From an uncultured Candidatus Melainabacteria bacterium (lineage in GTDB: Bacteria; Cyanobacteriota; Vampirovibrionia; Gastranaerophilales; Gastranaerophilaceae), in assembly GCA_949741915.1 (NCBI GenBank), contig CATJOM010000119.1, positions 1 through 41,012 of the forward strand: DNA of 41,012 nucleotides. The letters run 5' to 3'. This document shows positions 1 through 8,931 of this stretch, piece after piece; the first letter of the stretch is position 1, and each line of letters opens with the position of its first letter. Below the pieces are notes generated by a model. It was not told where the DNA came from and searched no databases. It saw only the letters and a list, made by a program, of their open reading frames with translations. Made by a program: the position numbers and the translations under genes.

Positions 1-162
1 AAATTATAATTCAAATCTTATTCAAAATTATTAAACTTTGCTTTAATTTCACTTCTTGCGCTATTTTGGCTGAATAAAATTGAACTTTTTTGCCAAACTT
101 TGCAATCTAAAATGAAAAATAAAAGATTGAAAATTTGTTATCGAAAAATCCAAGTGCTAAGC

Positions 163-1524
163 CTAATTGGGATTTTTAGCGGTTAGCGTCTCTAGTTTAT
201 ATCTATTAACGTGGTTTTTGATTTTAGCTTCTTCAAGTCTTTGTTTTTTATCTAATAATTCTATTTTCTTTTTAATACACTCGGTTTTCGCTATTATACC
301 GTTTGTGTTTAGTCTTTCAAGGTTTTTAAGATTTTTATTTACTAATTCAAGCGTTCTTTTGTTATGCTCAGACTGTAAAACTGAATTTTCAGCATCCAGC
401 TTAATTTGGGTGTATTTCTTTTTTAATTCAGCTAATTCCTGTTCTTTTTGAACCTTTAATTTTTCAACTTCCATTTTTCTTTTTTGAACAGTATTGATAT
501 TTTTCATTCCATCAAACAGTGTAAAAGATGTTGAAACCCTAAAAGATACACTCCTCTGTTCAATATCAGAGAAGCTGTTGAAATATTTACTACTATCTGA
601 ACCATATAGATTGTATCTAGCATCAAATGAAATCTTGGGCAAATTTGCCCTTTTTTGAATCTCATATTCGTTTTGCTTTTTTGATATTTCGAGGTCATAT
701 GTTGTGGCTTCTAGTGAATTTTTTAGATCAATATTGATGTTATTATCTGTATCATTTTTTGTGTGGGTAGATTTTTCAATAGAGAGCTTTGCTGGTTGGA
801 TGGATTGCTTTGCTTTGCTTTCAATTGCATTCACAGGAATAATGCTGTCATTAGAATATTCAGGAAAATCCTCTATCTTGACATCATCTACATCATAGTT
901 TTTATTTGTATAGTACGAAAATTCTGTTAAGCTTTTTGATAAACTATTCTTTAATTCTTCGATATCAGATTTTGTTTCCGATACATCAATTTCAGAATTC
1001 GTGACCTCGATTTCAGATAGCTCTCCTGCATTTCTCAAACGAGAATTTATTGTTAAAAGCTCATTCTGTAATCCCAAAATCTGTTTTTTTACCCCTAAAA
1101 CTTTATATAATGAAAGTGTTTCACCGTATAGAACAATGATATCAAGCTTTAAATCCCTGATATCTTTTAAAAGAAGTGTTTCTTTTTGTTTGTTATCTGT
1201 TTTTGCAATTTCTAAGTTTCTTTTCCTGATTCCAAAATCATAAATACTGTAGTTTAATCCTATTGCTGCAGCATCCTGATAATAATCATTGTTTAATAAT
1301 ATTTCATTACCAACAGCTGTAATTTGACGGGTTCCATCCGATAAATCATTATATCTTTCAGTTGTAGCATATCCTGAAACAACTGGAAAATATCCAGACC
1401 ACGCCTCTTTAATTCCGTATTCTGTTGATTTTTTATCGATTTTAGAAGCTTTTAAAATATATGAATTCTGAAGCGCTTCTGATAAAAAAGAATCAAATGT
1501 TAATGTTTCAGCAAACGACGGCAA
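163..1524 (-). CDS. TolC-family outer-membrane efflux protein
   Basis: About 453 residues in the tracked frame, the usual length for TolC/OEP-family channels that carry substrates across the outer membrane. Seen: two long alpha-helical, heptad-rich stretches (around residues 110-210 and 270-445) separated by beta-strand-like segments rich in aromatic residues, the twofold TolC layout. The tracked start is a TTG at 1524. The same frame stays open upstream to about 1645 and encodes a basic stretch plus a hydrophobic core (LLLISLCGL) ending in PSFAE, a convincing signal peptide. The real start is therefore upstream and must be a rare codon, since no in-frame ATG or GTG exists there; CTG at 1557 follows an AAAAGG. 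No membrane-fusion or pump gene lies beside it in this window; partners may lie beyond the left edge. The family call is sound; the substrate is unknown. Confidence 0.85.
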   Translation of the reverse strand: MPSFAETLTFDSFLSEALQNSYILKASKIDKKSTEYGIKEAWSGYFPVVSGYATTERYNDLSDGTRQITAVGNEILLNNDYYQDAAAIGLNYSIYDFGIRKRNLEIAKTDNKQKETLLLKDIRDLKLDIIVLYGETLSLYKVLGVKKQILGLQNELLTINSRLRNAGELSEIEVTNSEIDVSETKSDIEELKNSLSKSLTEFSYYTNKNYDVDDVKIEDFPEYSNDSIIPVNAIESKAKQSIQPAKLSIEKSTHTKNDTDNNINIDLKNSLEATTYDLEISKKQNEYEIQKRANLPKISFDARYNLYGSDSSKYFNSFSDIEQRSVSFRVSTSFTLFDGMKNINTVQKRKMEVEKLKVQKEQELAELKKKYTQIKLDAENSVLQSEHNKRTLELVNKNLKNLERLNTNGIIAKTECIKKKIELLDKKQRLEEAKIKNHVNRYKLETLTAKNPN

Positions 1525-1880
1525 TGTGGTTAATCCACAAAGCGAGATTAATAACAGTCTTTTTAATATCCTTTTTATAATTTTAACTTTAGACGTTTTG
1601 TGTACCTTTATTATTCTGTTTTTCTTAATTCCTTGTTGTTTATATTAATTTTAATTTGTTTTATTTAGTATCATTTTATTGCCAACAAGCCCCTATGTCT
1701 ATTGCTGTATGAAAGGCTAAATTCCTATATTGTTTTCTGAGTACTCTACTGTGTAATATTATTTATCTTAAAACAGGATGCCAGCTTGTTGCTTAAGCTA
1801 ATTTGCTTGAGAAGTTCAATATAGATATATTTGTTTCAATAAATTACATTCTGCAAACTTTTTTATGATAGTATTTTTGT
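1525..1880. other. divergent intergenic region
   Basis: This gap separates the minus-strand TolC gene from the plus-strand transporter. Its left 120 bases very probably encode the TolC signal peptide in frame. The remainder holds AT-rich promoter-like DNA for both directions and a distant 8-base inverted repeat, CAACAAGC at 1683-1690 and GCTTGTTG at 1784-1791, of unknown meaning. I see no further gene or RNA here. Confidence 0.5.
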
Positions 1881-3227
1881 ATGGAATTATTGTTAAACCC
1901 TGTTTTGGTATCTGTAATTATTCTCTGCTTATTATGTGTATTCAAGGTTAATGTCCTATTTTCTTTGATGATTAGCTCCATTATTGCGGGATTGATTTCC
2001 AAAATGCCTATAGACAGGATAATGGATTTATTTATTTCCGGCATGGGACAAAATTCCGAAACTGCACTGAGCTATATTCTTTTAGGAACTCTGGCAGCAG
2101 CTATGACCCATACGGGGCTGGCCAAAATAATTGCAATAAAGATTTCAAATTTTATTAAAAATAATAAATATCTTTTGATTGGCATTCTTGTTTTAATTTC
2201 AATAATGTCGCAAAATTTAATCCCTGTGCATATTGCATTTATTCCAATTTTGATACCGCCCTTGCTGCCATTAATGAATAAGCTAAGGCTCGATAGAAGA
2301 ATTATCGCCTGCTCTCTTGCCTTTGGCTTAAAGGCGCCTTATATAGCTATTCCTGCGGGGTTTGGGCTTATATTTCAGGGGCTTATTGCAGATAATATGA
2401 CAAATAACGGAATAGCAGTCTTGAAGCAAGATGTATGGAAATCCAGCTGGATTTTGGGTTTTGCTATGTTTATCGCTTTGTTGGTTGCCGTTTTTATTAC
2501 ATATAGAAAACCAAGGGAATATGCAGCCGATAAAACCAACAGTATGAAATGCAGCACCGAACAAGTTGAAGACTGCAATAAGAGTATTAGTATTAATGAC
2601 TCTGTTGATTTAAAATTTCATAAAAAACATTTTATTACCCTTTTGGGTGCGATAATTACCTTGGTTATCCAGCTTTTAAGCGGTTCTTTGCCATTAGGTG
2701 CATTGTGCGGGCTTATTGTAATATTTGGCCTCCGCGCTGTTTCGCATAAACATATGGATTTTTTGATTAATGAAGGTGTCGGCCTGATGGGCTATATTGC
2801 TTTTGTAATGCTTGTTTGTGCCGGGTATGCTCTAGTTTTAAAGGAAACGGGAGGAATTGAAAGCCTGATAAATTCAATTTTGCCGTTTGTCCAAAATTCC
2901 AAGCTGCTTGCGGCTTCAGCTATGCTGTTTATAGGTTTAATTATAACAATCGGCATAGGTTCATCCTTTGGAACAATTCCTATACTTGCAGTTTTATTTG
3001 TACCGTTGTGTTTAAAACTGGGTTTTTCGGCTCCCCAAAGCATAATCCTTCTTTGCGCTGCAGCAGCCCTTGGGGATGCAGGCTCGCCTGTGTCTGATAC
3101 AACATTAGGGCCTACAGCCGGTTTAAATGCCGACAATCAGCATAATCATATAAAAGATACCTGTATCCCCACATTTGTGCACTTTAATACAGCGCTCATT
3201 ATTGCAGCACTTATTGCGGTTTTATAA
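1881..3227 (+). CDS. YuiF/NhaC-type ion or amino-acid transporter
   Basis: A 448-residue integral membrane protein with about eleven or twelve hydrophobic segments. It resembles the Na+/H+ antiporter-family proteins of the NhaC superfamily, in particular the YuiF group annotated as antiporters or putative histidine permeases. Seen: the N-terminal pair of helices (about 7-40), a GTLAAAMTHTGLA segment near residue 70, a loop and helix with SQNLIPVHIAFIPILIPP near 110-125, and the C-terminal conserved GDAGSPVSDTTLGPTAGLN stretch near 400-418. The ATG at 1881 has no clear Shine-Dalgarno sequence. It stands alone on its strand, divergent from the TolC gene, followed by about 230 bases of AT-rich DNA. 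The family assignment is good; whether it moves sodium/protons or an amino acid cannot be told from sequence. Confidence 0.8.
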   Translation: MELLLNPVLVSVIILCLLCVFKVNVLFSLMISSIIAGLISKMPIDRIMDLFISGMGQNSETALSYILLGTLAAAMTHTGLAKIIAIKISNFIKNNKYLLIGILVLISIMSQNLIPVHIAFIPILIPPLLPLMNKLRLDRRIIACSLAFGLKAPYIAIPAGFGLIFQGLIADNMTNNGIAVLKQDVWKSSWILGFAMFIALLVAVFITYRKPREYAADKTNSMKCSTEQVEDCNKSISINDSVDLKFHKKHFITLLGAIITLVIQLLSGSLPLGALCGLIVIFGLRAVSHKHMDFLINEGVGLMGYIAFVMLVCAGYALVLKETGGIESLINSILPFVQNSKLLAASAMLFIGLIITIGIGSSFGTIPILAVLFVPLCLKLGFSAPQSIILLCAAAALGDAGSPVSDTTLGPTAGLNADNQHNHIKDTCIPTFVHFNTALIIAALIAVL

Positions 3228-3462
3228 AAATATTAAGTCCTATATTGCGTTGTATTTGTCTATATATTTGTTTATTTTGTAAATGTTGAATTAAAAATTG
3301 AGCTATAAATTTTTGGCTTAAGATATTAGATTTTTGTTTATTGCTAAATGTTAAAAATTGTAAAAGAATATCGCATCTCTGGCAAGTATTTTTAAGTACG
3401 CGTTTTATAACTATAAGTATTAAATTTAATTAAGTGTTATCAATTAAAAGGAGAGTTGCTTA

Positions 3463-5014
3463 ATGATTAATAATACAAGCAGGGTGAATACCGTGTTTTA
3501 TAATGATTTACACGGAACTTTAAAAAATGTAAGACGATTTGCCGTAGCTCAGGATGAGTTTTATAAAGAACATGAAAATGAAACCAATGTGACTATTGCG
3601 TCAGGAGATGTTTTTATGGATGCCAGTGCAAACAATGATACTCTTGCAAAAGAATTATTGCCAAGAACTGATGCAATTGCAATCGGAAATACGGATATTA
3701 ATGCAGGAAATTATTTGGGCAAAATGATTAAAAAATTTGCCATGCAGGGAAAATGGTTATCCTGCAATCTTCGGTTTAATAGAAAGAACGATATTGAAGA
3801 TCAAATTTCCAAGAGCACTATCATAAATAAAAACAATGACCGAATTGGCGTAATAGGTGTTTCTCCTCTTGATTTTCAGGATAAATTATATGGAAAAGAT
3901 GATATTGATTTTATAGAAGTACAGCAATTAGAAAAAACAAAGAAAAGCATAAGAGAAGAAGTTGAAAAGCTAGAAGAACAGGGGGTCAATAAGATATATT
4001 TAGCTGCCCACACAGGGGAAACAAGTAATGGCACCGCAAAACACCATGACGGAGCAGATGAAGAAAAATATTATGATGAATTTTCTAAAATTGGCGGTAT
4101 TGATGTAATAATAGGAGGCCATGACCACAGACATACGGATAAATGGGCCACAACAGAAAGAGGCGAGCCCGTTAGAATCGTTTCAACAGGCGTTGGTTCA
4201 GATTATCCGTTTAAAGAAAACCTGAATGTTGTTGGCCTTATGAACAATGTTTTTGATGAAAATGGCGTCCTTATTAAGGAAGCTTCTGAATGCAATTTCA
4301 AAACAATAGATGACATCCAAATTGATAATGAAATAGAAACGGGGGGGGGTAATACACACGCTGGATAGGCCTCTAAATCATCTGGAATCTATGAAGCTAT
4401 TAAAGAGCGGACATTTTGGAGAGATAGGAAATATAGTTGCAGATTCCAATCTTTGGTATGTTAATAACCACACAAAAGGGAAAAGGGCTGATTTCGCTTT
4501 TGTAAACCCCGGTAATATAAGGGCAAATTTTGAAAATGCTGAAATAACGACGCAGGATGTTCAATCGGTTGTTCCATTTACAACCTCAACATTAATTAAG
4601 ACAGATTTAAGTAAAAAGCAAATTATAAATACACTTAATTGGTGTGCTCAATCTACCGAATTCCAGAGAGTTGTACCAGGTGTAATGCAGGTTTCAGGAA
4701 TGGAATACACCATTCATCCTGATTTAACAGTATCGGATGTACATATTATGAACGAAGATGGCTCAATTAAATACAATCTCGATGATTATAATGATGATGA
4801 CATGTTTACGGGCGTATATGATACTTTCCTTGCAACAGGCTGTGACGGACTTAAAGATTTAGCGAAAGACTGCAAAAATGACAGTTCGGTTGAAATTTTT
4901 GATGCCACAAGGGAAAAAGCATTATCGGAGTATGTGACACAAAACAATAAGTTGATTAACTATAAAAATGCAAGAATAAAATTTGCGCATAATGATGCAA
5001 TTATAAAAAAATAA
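3463..5014 (+). pseudogene. 5'-nucleotidase-family metallophosphatase, frameshifted at a G9 run
   Basis: Two adjacent reading frames together make one protein of about 515 residues. The first (3463-4368) is the metallophosphoesterase domain with NDLHG (residues 14-18), SGDVFMDA (46-53), AIGNTDIN (72-79) and IGGHDHRH (about 217-224). The second (ATG 4391-5014) is the C-terminal 5'-nucleotidase domain, with NPGNIRA and a GVYDTFLATGCDG motif. The break is at nine G residues, 4341-4349. Removing one G joins the frames as ...GGVIHTLDRPLNHLES..., which reads naturally for this family. The start follows a good AAAGGAG at 3450-3456. No signal peptide is visible, unusual for a family that is often exported, and the usual GNH[DE] motif is GNTD, so a metal-ligand His is missing. 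It could be a phase-variable gene, a pseudogene or a sequencing indel. Confidence 0.85.
4341..4349 (+). repeat. G9 homopolymer inside the metallophosphatase gene
   Basis: Nine consecutive G in otherwise AT-rich coding DNA. The run sits exactly where the reading frame is lost; eight or eleven G would restore it. Long G/C runs are known slipped-strand mutation sites. Confidence 0.95.
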
Positions 5015-5065
5015 AAATAGGCAAGAACTAATTAATTGTCTTCTATCTTCATATGATTTATTTAT

Positions 5066-5112
5066 ATAACCAGCGCATTCGTCGAAACATTTTCGGAATC
5101 AGTGCTGGTTAT
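5066..5112. terminator. hairpin after the metallophosphatase gene
   Basis: The 9-base arms ATAACCAGC (5066-5074) and GCTGGTTAT (5104-5112) are perfectly complementary, and further pairing occurs inside (ATTC with GAAT). It lies 52 bases after the stop codon and before the glycan operon. No T-run follows on either strand, so it could be a terminator aided by a factor, an operator or a transcript-stability stem. Confidence 0.5.
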
Positions 5113-5233
5113 ACTAACTATAACAAATTTATAACAGATGCCCGCATTTTTATTTGTAATGTTTTATTGAAAGTTTTACACAAGTTTGTTATATAATTAC
5201 ATAATAAAGTAAAACATAAGGGTTAAGAGATGT

Positions 5234-7213
5234 ATGAGTGGTGCAAATCAAATTAACATATGCATAGCATGTGATGATAATTATTCAAAATATGCAGGCG
5301 TTGTTATGGCATCTGTTTTGTATAATGCTGCAAAAAATGATGAAATTACTTTTTATATTTTGGATGGTGGTATTTCCGAGGAGCAAAAGAATAATATAGA
5401 TTTGCTGAAAAATATAAAGAATTGTAGCATTAAATTTATTAAGATTGACGAAGAATTGTTTGATGACTACAAGAATATAAAAACCCATAGCTATATTTCT
5501 ATTGCAGCTTGTTATCGTCTGAAATTGCCGTCATTATTACCTGATGTCAAAAGAGTAATTTATTTTGACTGTGATTTTATTGTAAATTCAAGTCTTAAAA
5601 AATTATTTAATAAAGATTTGGGCAAATATCCTATTGCGGGTGTTTTGGATCTTAACAAGCGGATGTTAAAGAAAAATCCATCCTATATAAATTCTGGTAT
5701 GCTTGTAATGGATTTGGATTTAATGCGAATTCAGAATTCTGAGGATATTCTTCTTAACTGGACAAAAGAGCATATTGATACCATAAAAACTGGAGATCAA
5801 GAAATTATTAATGAGGCACTTAAGGGTAAAATCAAGGTTATAGAGGATGAGTGGAATGTGCAGTCAAGTAATTTTACAAACCGGTCCAGCTATGCAAACA
5901 ATCCTAAAGGAATTCATTTTGTTTCAAAAAATAAACCCTGGCATTTTGGTTCATTTAGCTATCATAGGAATTTGTATTTCAAATATCTGCAGATGACACC
6001 TTGGAAAATGAATGAAAAAGAGCTTAGGCGCTGGACTTTTGACAACCAGATTATATCTTTATTTAAATATCTAAAGTACAGACCACTATTCCTTTTTCGT
6101 CCGAGGTTTTATGAGGCATTGTTTAAGACATATATTTTGCCTTTGTTTGAGTATAGGAAACCCGTTATAAAAAATAATACATTTTTAATTTGGGAGCCGT
6201 GCAGCAAGTCTCATTCAGAGGTTTTACCGGGCTTTGCAAAATATTTACTTGATTTAGGATACCATGTTTCGGTTCTATGTACACCAGAAAGGATTAAAGA
6301 AGGCCTATTTTCAAGGTTTAAAGATGCAAATTTAACTATAAACAAAATGTCAAAAAAGCAGGTCAGAACTTTTTTTGTGAAGAATAATCTTGAAGATATT
6401 GAAGGACTTTTGGTCACTACTGCGGGTAAACTTTGTGATAGTGTGCATTATGGGGATATTTACAAGCATTTTAATAAAGATATTGATAAAAAGAAAATTT
6501 TGCTTGTTGAACATGAGGCTTGTCACAGTGTGGATAATGGCAGCTGGTGTGATAATTTAATAATGCTTCGAGAACTTAACTATAAAGGTGTAAAGTGTAT
6601 TAGTGTAAATCCCCATTATTTTGGCGATGTTAAAATTACTCCAAAAAATACCGATGTTACGAATTTTATCACAATAGGTGCGCTTCAATATAAAAAAAAG
6701 AACTGCAGTTTGATAATTGATTCTGTTCAAAAACTTTTAGATAAAGGATATAAAAATTTTAAGATTACAGTTGTAGGAAAAGGGCATCTTGATGACCTGC
6801 CGCTAGATTTAAGACAGTATTTTGATATCAAGGGAAGATTGTCATTCAATAAAATGTATGAGGAGCTTGAAAAAGCAGATTTTTTGCTGACTGCCTATAA
6901 TGACAAAGACCCAAAACACATAAGGTATAATACATCCGGCACAAGTGGAAATTTTCAATTGGTATATGGCTTCGTAAAGCCTTGCGTTATCATTGAAAGT
7001 TTCGCATCGATTAATGGATTTAATGATTCAAATTCTATTATTTATAAGGATGATTCTTATTATGTAAATGCACTTGAAAAGGGTATAAATATGAGTGCTA
7101 TTGAATATGAGGTTATGCAGAAAAATCTTTCTGTCTTGGCTTTGAATATATATAATAATTCTAAAGAAAATTTGAAATATCTAATTGAAAGCAATGCAGG
7201 ATATTCCTCTTAG
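5234..7213 (+). CDS. two-domain glycosyltransferase: GT8 fused to GT-B-like domain
   Basis: The 659-residue product has two halves. Residues 5-280 are a GT8 (LgtC/glycogenin-like) domain: ACDDNY near the N-terminus, the metal-binding DxD as D112-C-D114, INSGMLVMDLDL near 153-164, GDQEIIN near 193-199, and KPWHFGSFSYH near 236-246. Residues 310-655 resemble a GT-B-type retaining glycosyltransferase, with GYHVSVLCTPERIKEG, FITIGALQYKKKN, and YNTSGTSGNFQLVYGFVKPCVI in the place of the usual nucleotide-sugar site. It would transfer two sugars to a surface glycan from nucleotide sugars in the cytoplasm. The start at 5234 follows AAGGG at 5218-5222; an overlapping ATG at 5230 is out of frame. First gene of the glycan operon. 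The GT8 call is firm; the fold of the second domain is inferred, and sugar specificity is unknown. Confidence 0.8.
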   Translation: MSGANQINICIACDDNYSKYAGVVMASVLYNAAKNDEITFYILDGGISEEQKNNIDLLKNIKNCSIKFIKIDEELFDDYKNIKTHSYISIAACYRLKLPSLLPDVKRVIYFDCDFIVNSSLKKLFNKDLGKYPIAGVLDLNKRMLKKNPSYINSGMLVMDLDLMRIQNSEDILLNWTKEHIDTIKTGDQEIINEALKGKIKVIEDEWNVQSSNFTNRSSYANNPKGIHFVSKNKPWHFGSFSYHRNLYFKYLQMTPWKMNEKELRRWTFDNQIISLFKYLKYRPLFLFRPRFYEALFKTYILPLFEYRKPVIKNNTFLIWEPCSKSHSEVLPGFAKYLLDLGYHVSVLCTPERIKEGLFSRFKDANLTINKMSKKQVRTFFVKNNLEDIEGLLVTTAGKLCDSVHYGDIYKHFNKDIDKKKILLVEHEACHSVDNGSWCDNLIMLRELNYKGVKCISVNPHYFGDVKITPKNTDVTNFITIGALQYKKKNCSLIIDSVQKLLDKGYKNFKITVVGKGHLDDLPLDLRQYFDIKGRLSFNKMYEELEKADFLLTAYNDKDPKHIRYNTSGTSGNFQLVYGFVKPCVIIESFASINGFNDSNSIIYKDDSYYVNALEKGINMSAIEYEVMQKNLSVLALNIYNNSKENLKYLIESNAGYSS

Positions 7214-7251
7214 AATTATTGTATAATAAAAATTATTTTATTGTATAATTC
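7213..7251. repeat. AT-only inverted repeat after the first glycosyltransferase gene
   Basis: GAATTAT (7213-7219) pairs with ATAATTC (7245-7251) and the interior is also largely self-complementary. It begins at the stop codon of the fusion gene. It may mark a weak transcript boundary in the 190-base gap or carry a promoter; no GC stem is present. Confidence 0.4.
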
Positions 7252-7400
7252 TTATACGGCTGTGAAACTTACAAAAAAGGCTCTTAAAAGGCACGGTATA
7301 AGTATAATGCAGGCTTTATTTCAAGGCTGGCGGAGTTTAAATTTTATCCTGGGCCTTAAATATATATCTGATATGCCAATTTTCATAGAAAGCGAGAGAG

Positions 7401-8291
7401 ATGAATAGAATCCCCATAGTTTTTTGTTTTGATAAAAGAATAGTTTTGGGTGCATCTGTTTCTATAAAAAGTCTCGTTGATACTGCAAATGCTGATACCA
7501 GCTATGATATTAGGATTTTTCATTCTGATTTAAGCCTTGATTATCAGAAAAGTTTAACATCACTTGTTAAAAATACTAATCACACCATTGTCTTTCATTA
7601 TATAAATCCTGAAATTTTTAAAGATGCACCAAAAAGCAATGGCTCCTGGAGCGAGATTGTATATTATAGGTTTTTAGTTCCTGAAATTTTGAAGGAATAT
7701 GATAAGGCCATATATTCTGATGTAGATGTATTGTTTAAGGATGATTTATCTGAATTATATTTAACTAATGTTGCAAACGTTGAATTTGCAGCTGTGCGGG
7801 CAGAAAGAAACCACCCTGGGGCTATTGGGCATAAATACTTTGAAGAGAATAAGAACGAATTTATTTTTTGGTCTGGTCTGATGTTATTTAATAATCAAAG
7901 ATTCAGGGATGAAGAAATATTTGACAAGCTCTTAGTTAATGCCAAAAAACATTATACAAGATTAAAGTTTTTTGATTTGGATTTAGTGAACATCACCTGT
8001 GATAATATAGGTTTTTTGCCATTTAAATACTGTGTTTTACAGGGATTTTATTATAATAAAGATTATCATAACGTTAAGGAGTATGAATATCTTAAGGATG
8101 TTTATTCTGATGAAAATATAGAATGGGCTATTAAAAATCCTGCAATTGTTCATTATGCAGGAAAGCCCGGAAAGCCTTGGAGGATGAAGCATCCATATGA
8201 AGATTATTTTGAGTATATCAAGAAAATCCCATCAAAGTTAAGAAAATATACAATACGGGATATAAGAAAACGCCTGTTTAGCAAGGTATAG
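7401..8291 (+). CDS. GT8 family glycosyltransferase
   Basis: A 296-residue single-domain GT8 enzyme, the usual length for LgtC/WaaJ-like galactosyl- or glucosyltransferases that extend lipopolysaccharide or related glycans from UDP-sugars. Seen: CFDKRIVLGASVSIKSL at the N-terminus, the DxD metal site as D107-V-D109 in YSDVDVLFKD, WSGLMLFNN near 156-164, and the closing HYAGKPGKPW motif near 252-261 that contacts the donor in this family. The ATG follows GAGAGAG at a good distance. It is a diverged relative of the N-terminal half of the preceding fusion. The basic tail (KLRKYTIRDIRKRLFSKV) is typical of membrane-associating glycosyltransferases. Acceptor and sugar are unknown. Confidence 0.88.
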   Translation: MNRIPIVFCFDKRIVLGASVSIKSLVDTANADTSYDIRIFHSDLSLDYQKSLTSLVKNTNHTIVFHYINPEIFKDAPKSNGSWSEIVYYRFLVPEILKEYDKAIYSDVDVLFKDDLSELYLTNVANVEFAAVRAERNHPGAIGHKYFEENKNEFIFWSGLMLFNNQRFRDEEIFDKLLVNAKKHYTRLKFFDLDLVNITCDNIGFLPFKYCVLQGFYYNKDYHNVKEYEYLKDVYSDENIEWAIKNPAIVHYAGKPGKPWRMKHPYEDYFEYIKKIPSKLRKYTIRDIRKRLFSKV

Positions 8292-8294
8292 GCA

Positions 8295-8312
8295 ATATAT
8301 GCCGGCATATAT
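8295..8312. promoter_or_regulatory. perfect 18-base palindrome between glycan genes
   Basis: ATATATGCCGGCATATAT is perfectly self-complementary with no loop. It begins four bases after the GT8 stop and lies 28 bases before the acetyltransferase start. A loop-free dyad of this kind suits a dimeric protein-binding site better than a terminator; function not known. Confidence 0.45.
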
Positions 8313-8339
8313 AAAGCTCTAATAGAAACGAGATAAGAA

Positions 8340-8918
8340 ATGAGTGTTCAAAAATTAAGAAATTCATTGATACAACTGATTCCAAACAGAAAATTAAAAT
8401 ACTGGCTAAGCTATAATTATGGCTGGTTTCCCGGGAATTTTGTTGCACCCGATGTTAGAATTTCAGCCATCAAAAAATTAAAGCTTGGGGGAAATGTTTG
8501 GATAGGTGGATATGGTGCGGCAATACACGCAGGTGGCGGTATTAAGATAGGAAGAAACACAAAGATTGGCGAAGGGTGCTTTTTTATTTCATCTAATCAT
8601 AATTACATGTCTAAAACTCACGTTCCTTTTGATAATATTGGGTTGCTTCAGTCTATTGAAATAGGAGAGAATTGTTGGATTGGCGCAAGGTGTATGATTT
8701 GTCCAGGTGTAAAGATTGAGGATGGGGCAATTATTGCAATGGGTTCTGTTGTTTCAAAGTCCGTGCCTAAATGTGCAATTGTTGGCGGGAATCCTGCAAG
8801 GATAATCGGATGGCGAAACAAGGAAGAATATGAAAATAATGCAAAATTAAACCGCACATACCATGAAGAGCCCACAATTGATACTACAGTTGAAGGGTTT
8901 AAGGAATTTTTAAAATAA
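8340..8918 (+). CDS. hexapeptide-repeat O-acetyltransferase (WbbJ/Maa-like)
   Basis: A 192-residue left-handed beta-helix acyltransferase, likely transferring acetyl from acetyl-CoA to a sugar hydroxyl in the surface glycan. Seen: hexapeptide turns such as IKIGRNTKIGEGC and IEIGENCWIGARCMICPGVKIEDGAIIAMGSVV, the catalytic His in SSNHNYM (about residue 83), the extended loop after it, and the family-closing VGGNPARIIGWR motif near 148-159. It is 49 bases after the GT8 gene and 13 bases before the GT2 gene, so it is clearly in the same operon. The start is supported by GAGATAAGAA just upstream. It is intact, unlike the second acetyltransferase of this operon at 10927. Confidence 0.88.
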   Translation: MSVQKLRNSLIQLIPNRKLKYWLSYNYGWFPGNFVAPDVRISAIKKLKLGGNVWIGGYGAAIHAGGGIKIGRNTKIGEGCFFISSNHNYMSKTHVPFDNIGLLQSIEIGENCWIGARCMICPGVKIEDGAIIAMGSVVSKSVPKCAIVGGNPARIIGWRNKEEYENNAKLNRTYHEEPTIDTTVEGFKEFLK

Positions 8919-8931
8919 TATTGGAGCAAAA

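Noticed and set aside
1-162. Left-edge AT-rich sequence checked for a terminator or gene
   Set aside because: No stem with a T-run and no ORF with start signals was found downstream of the TolC gene.
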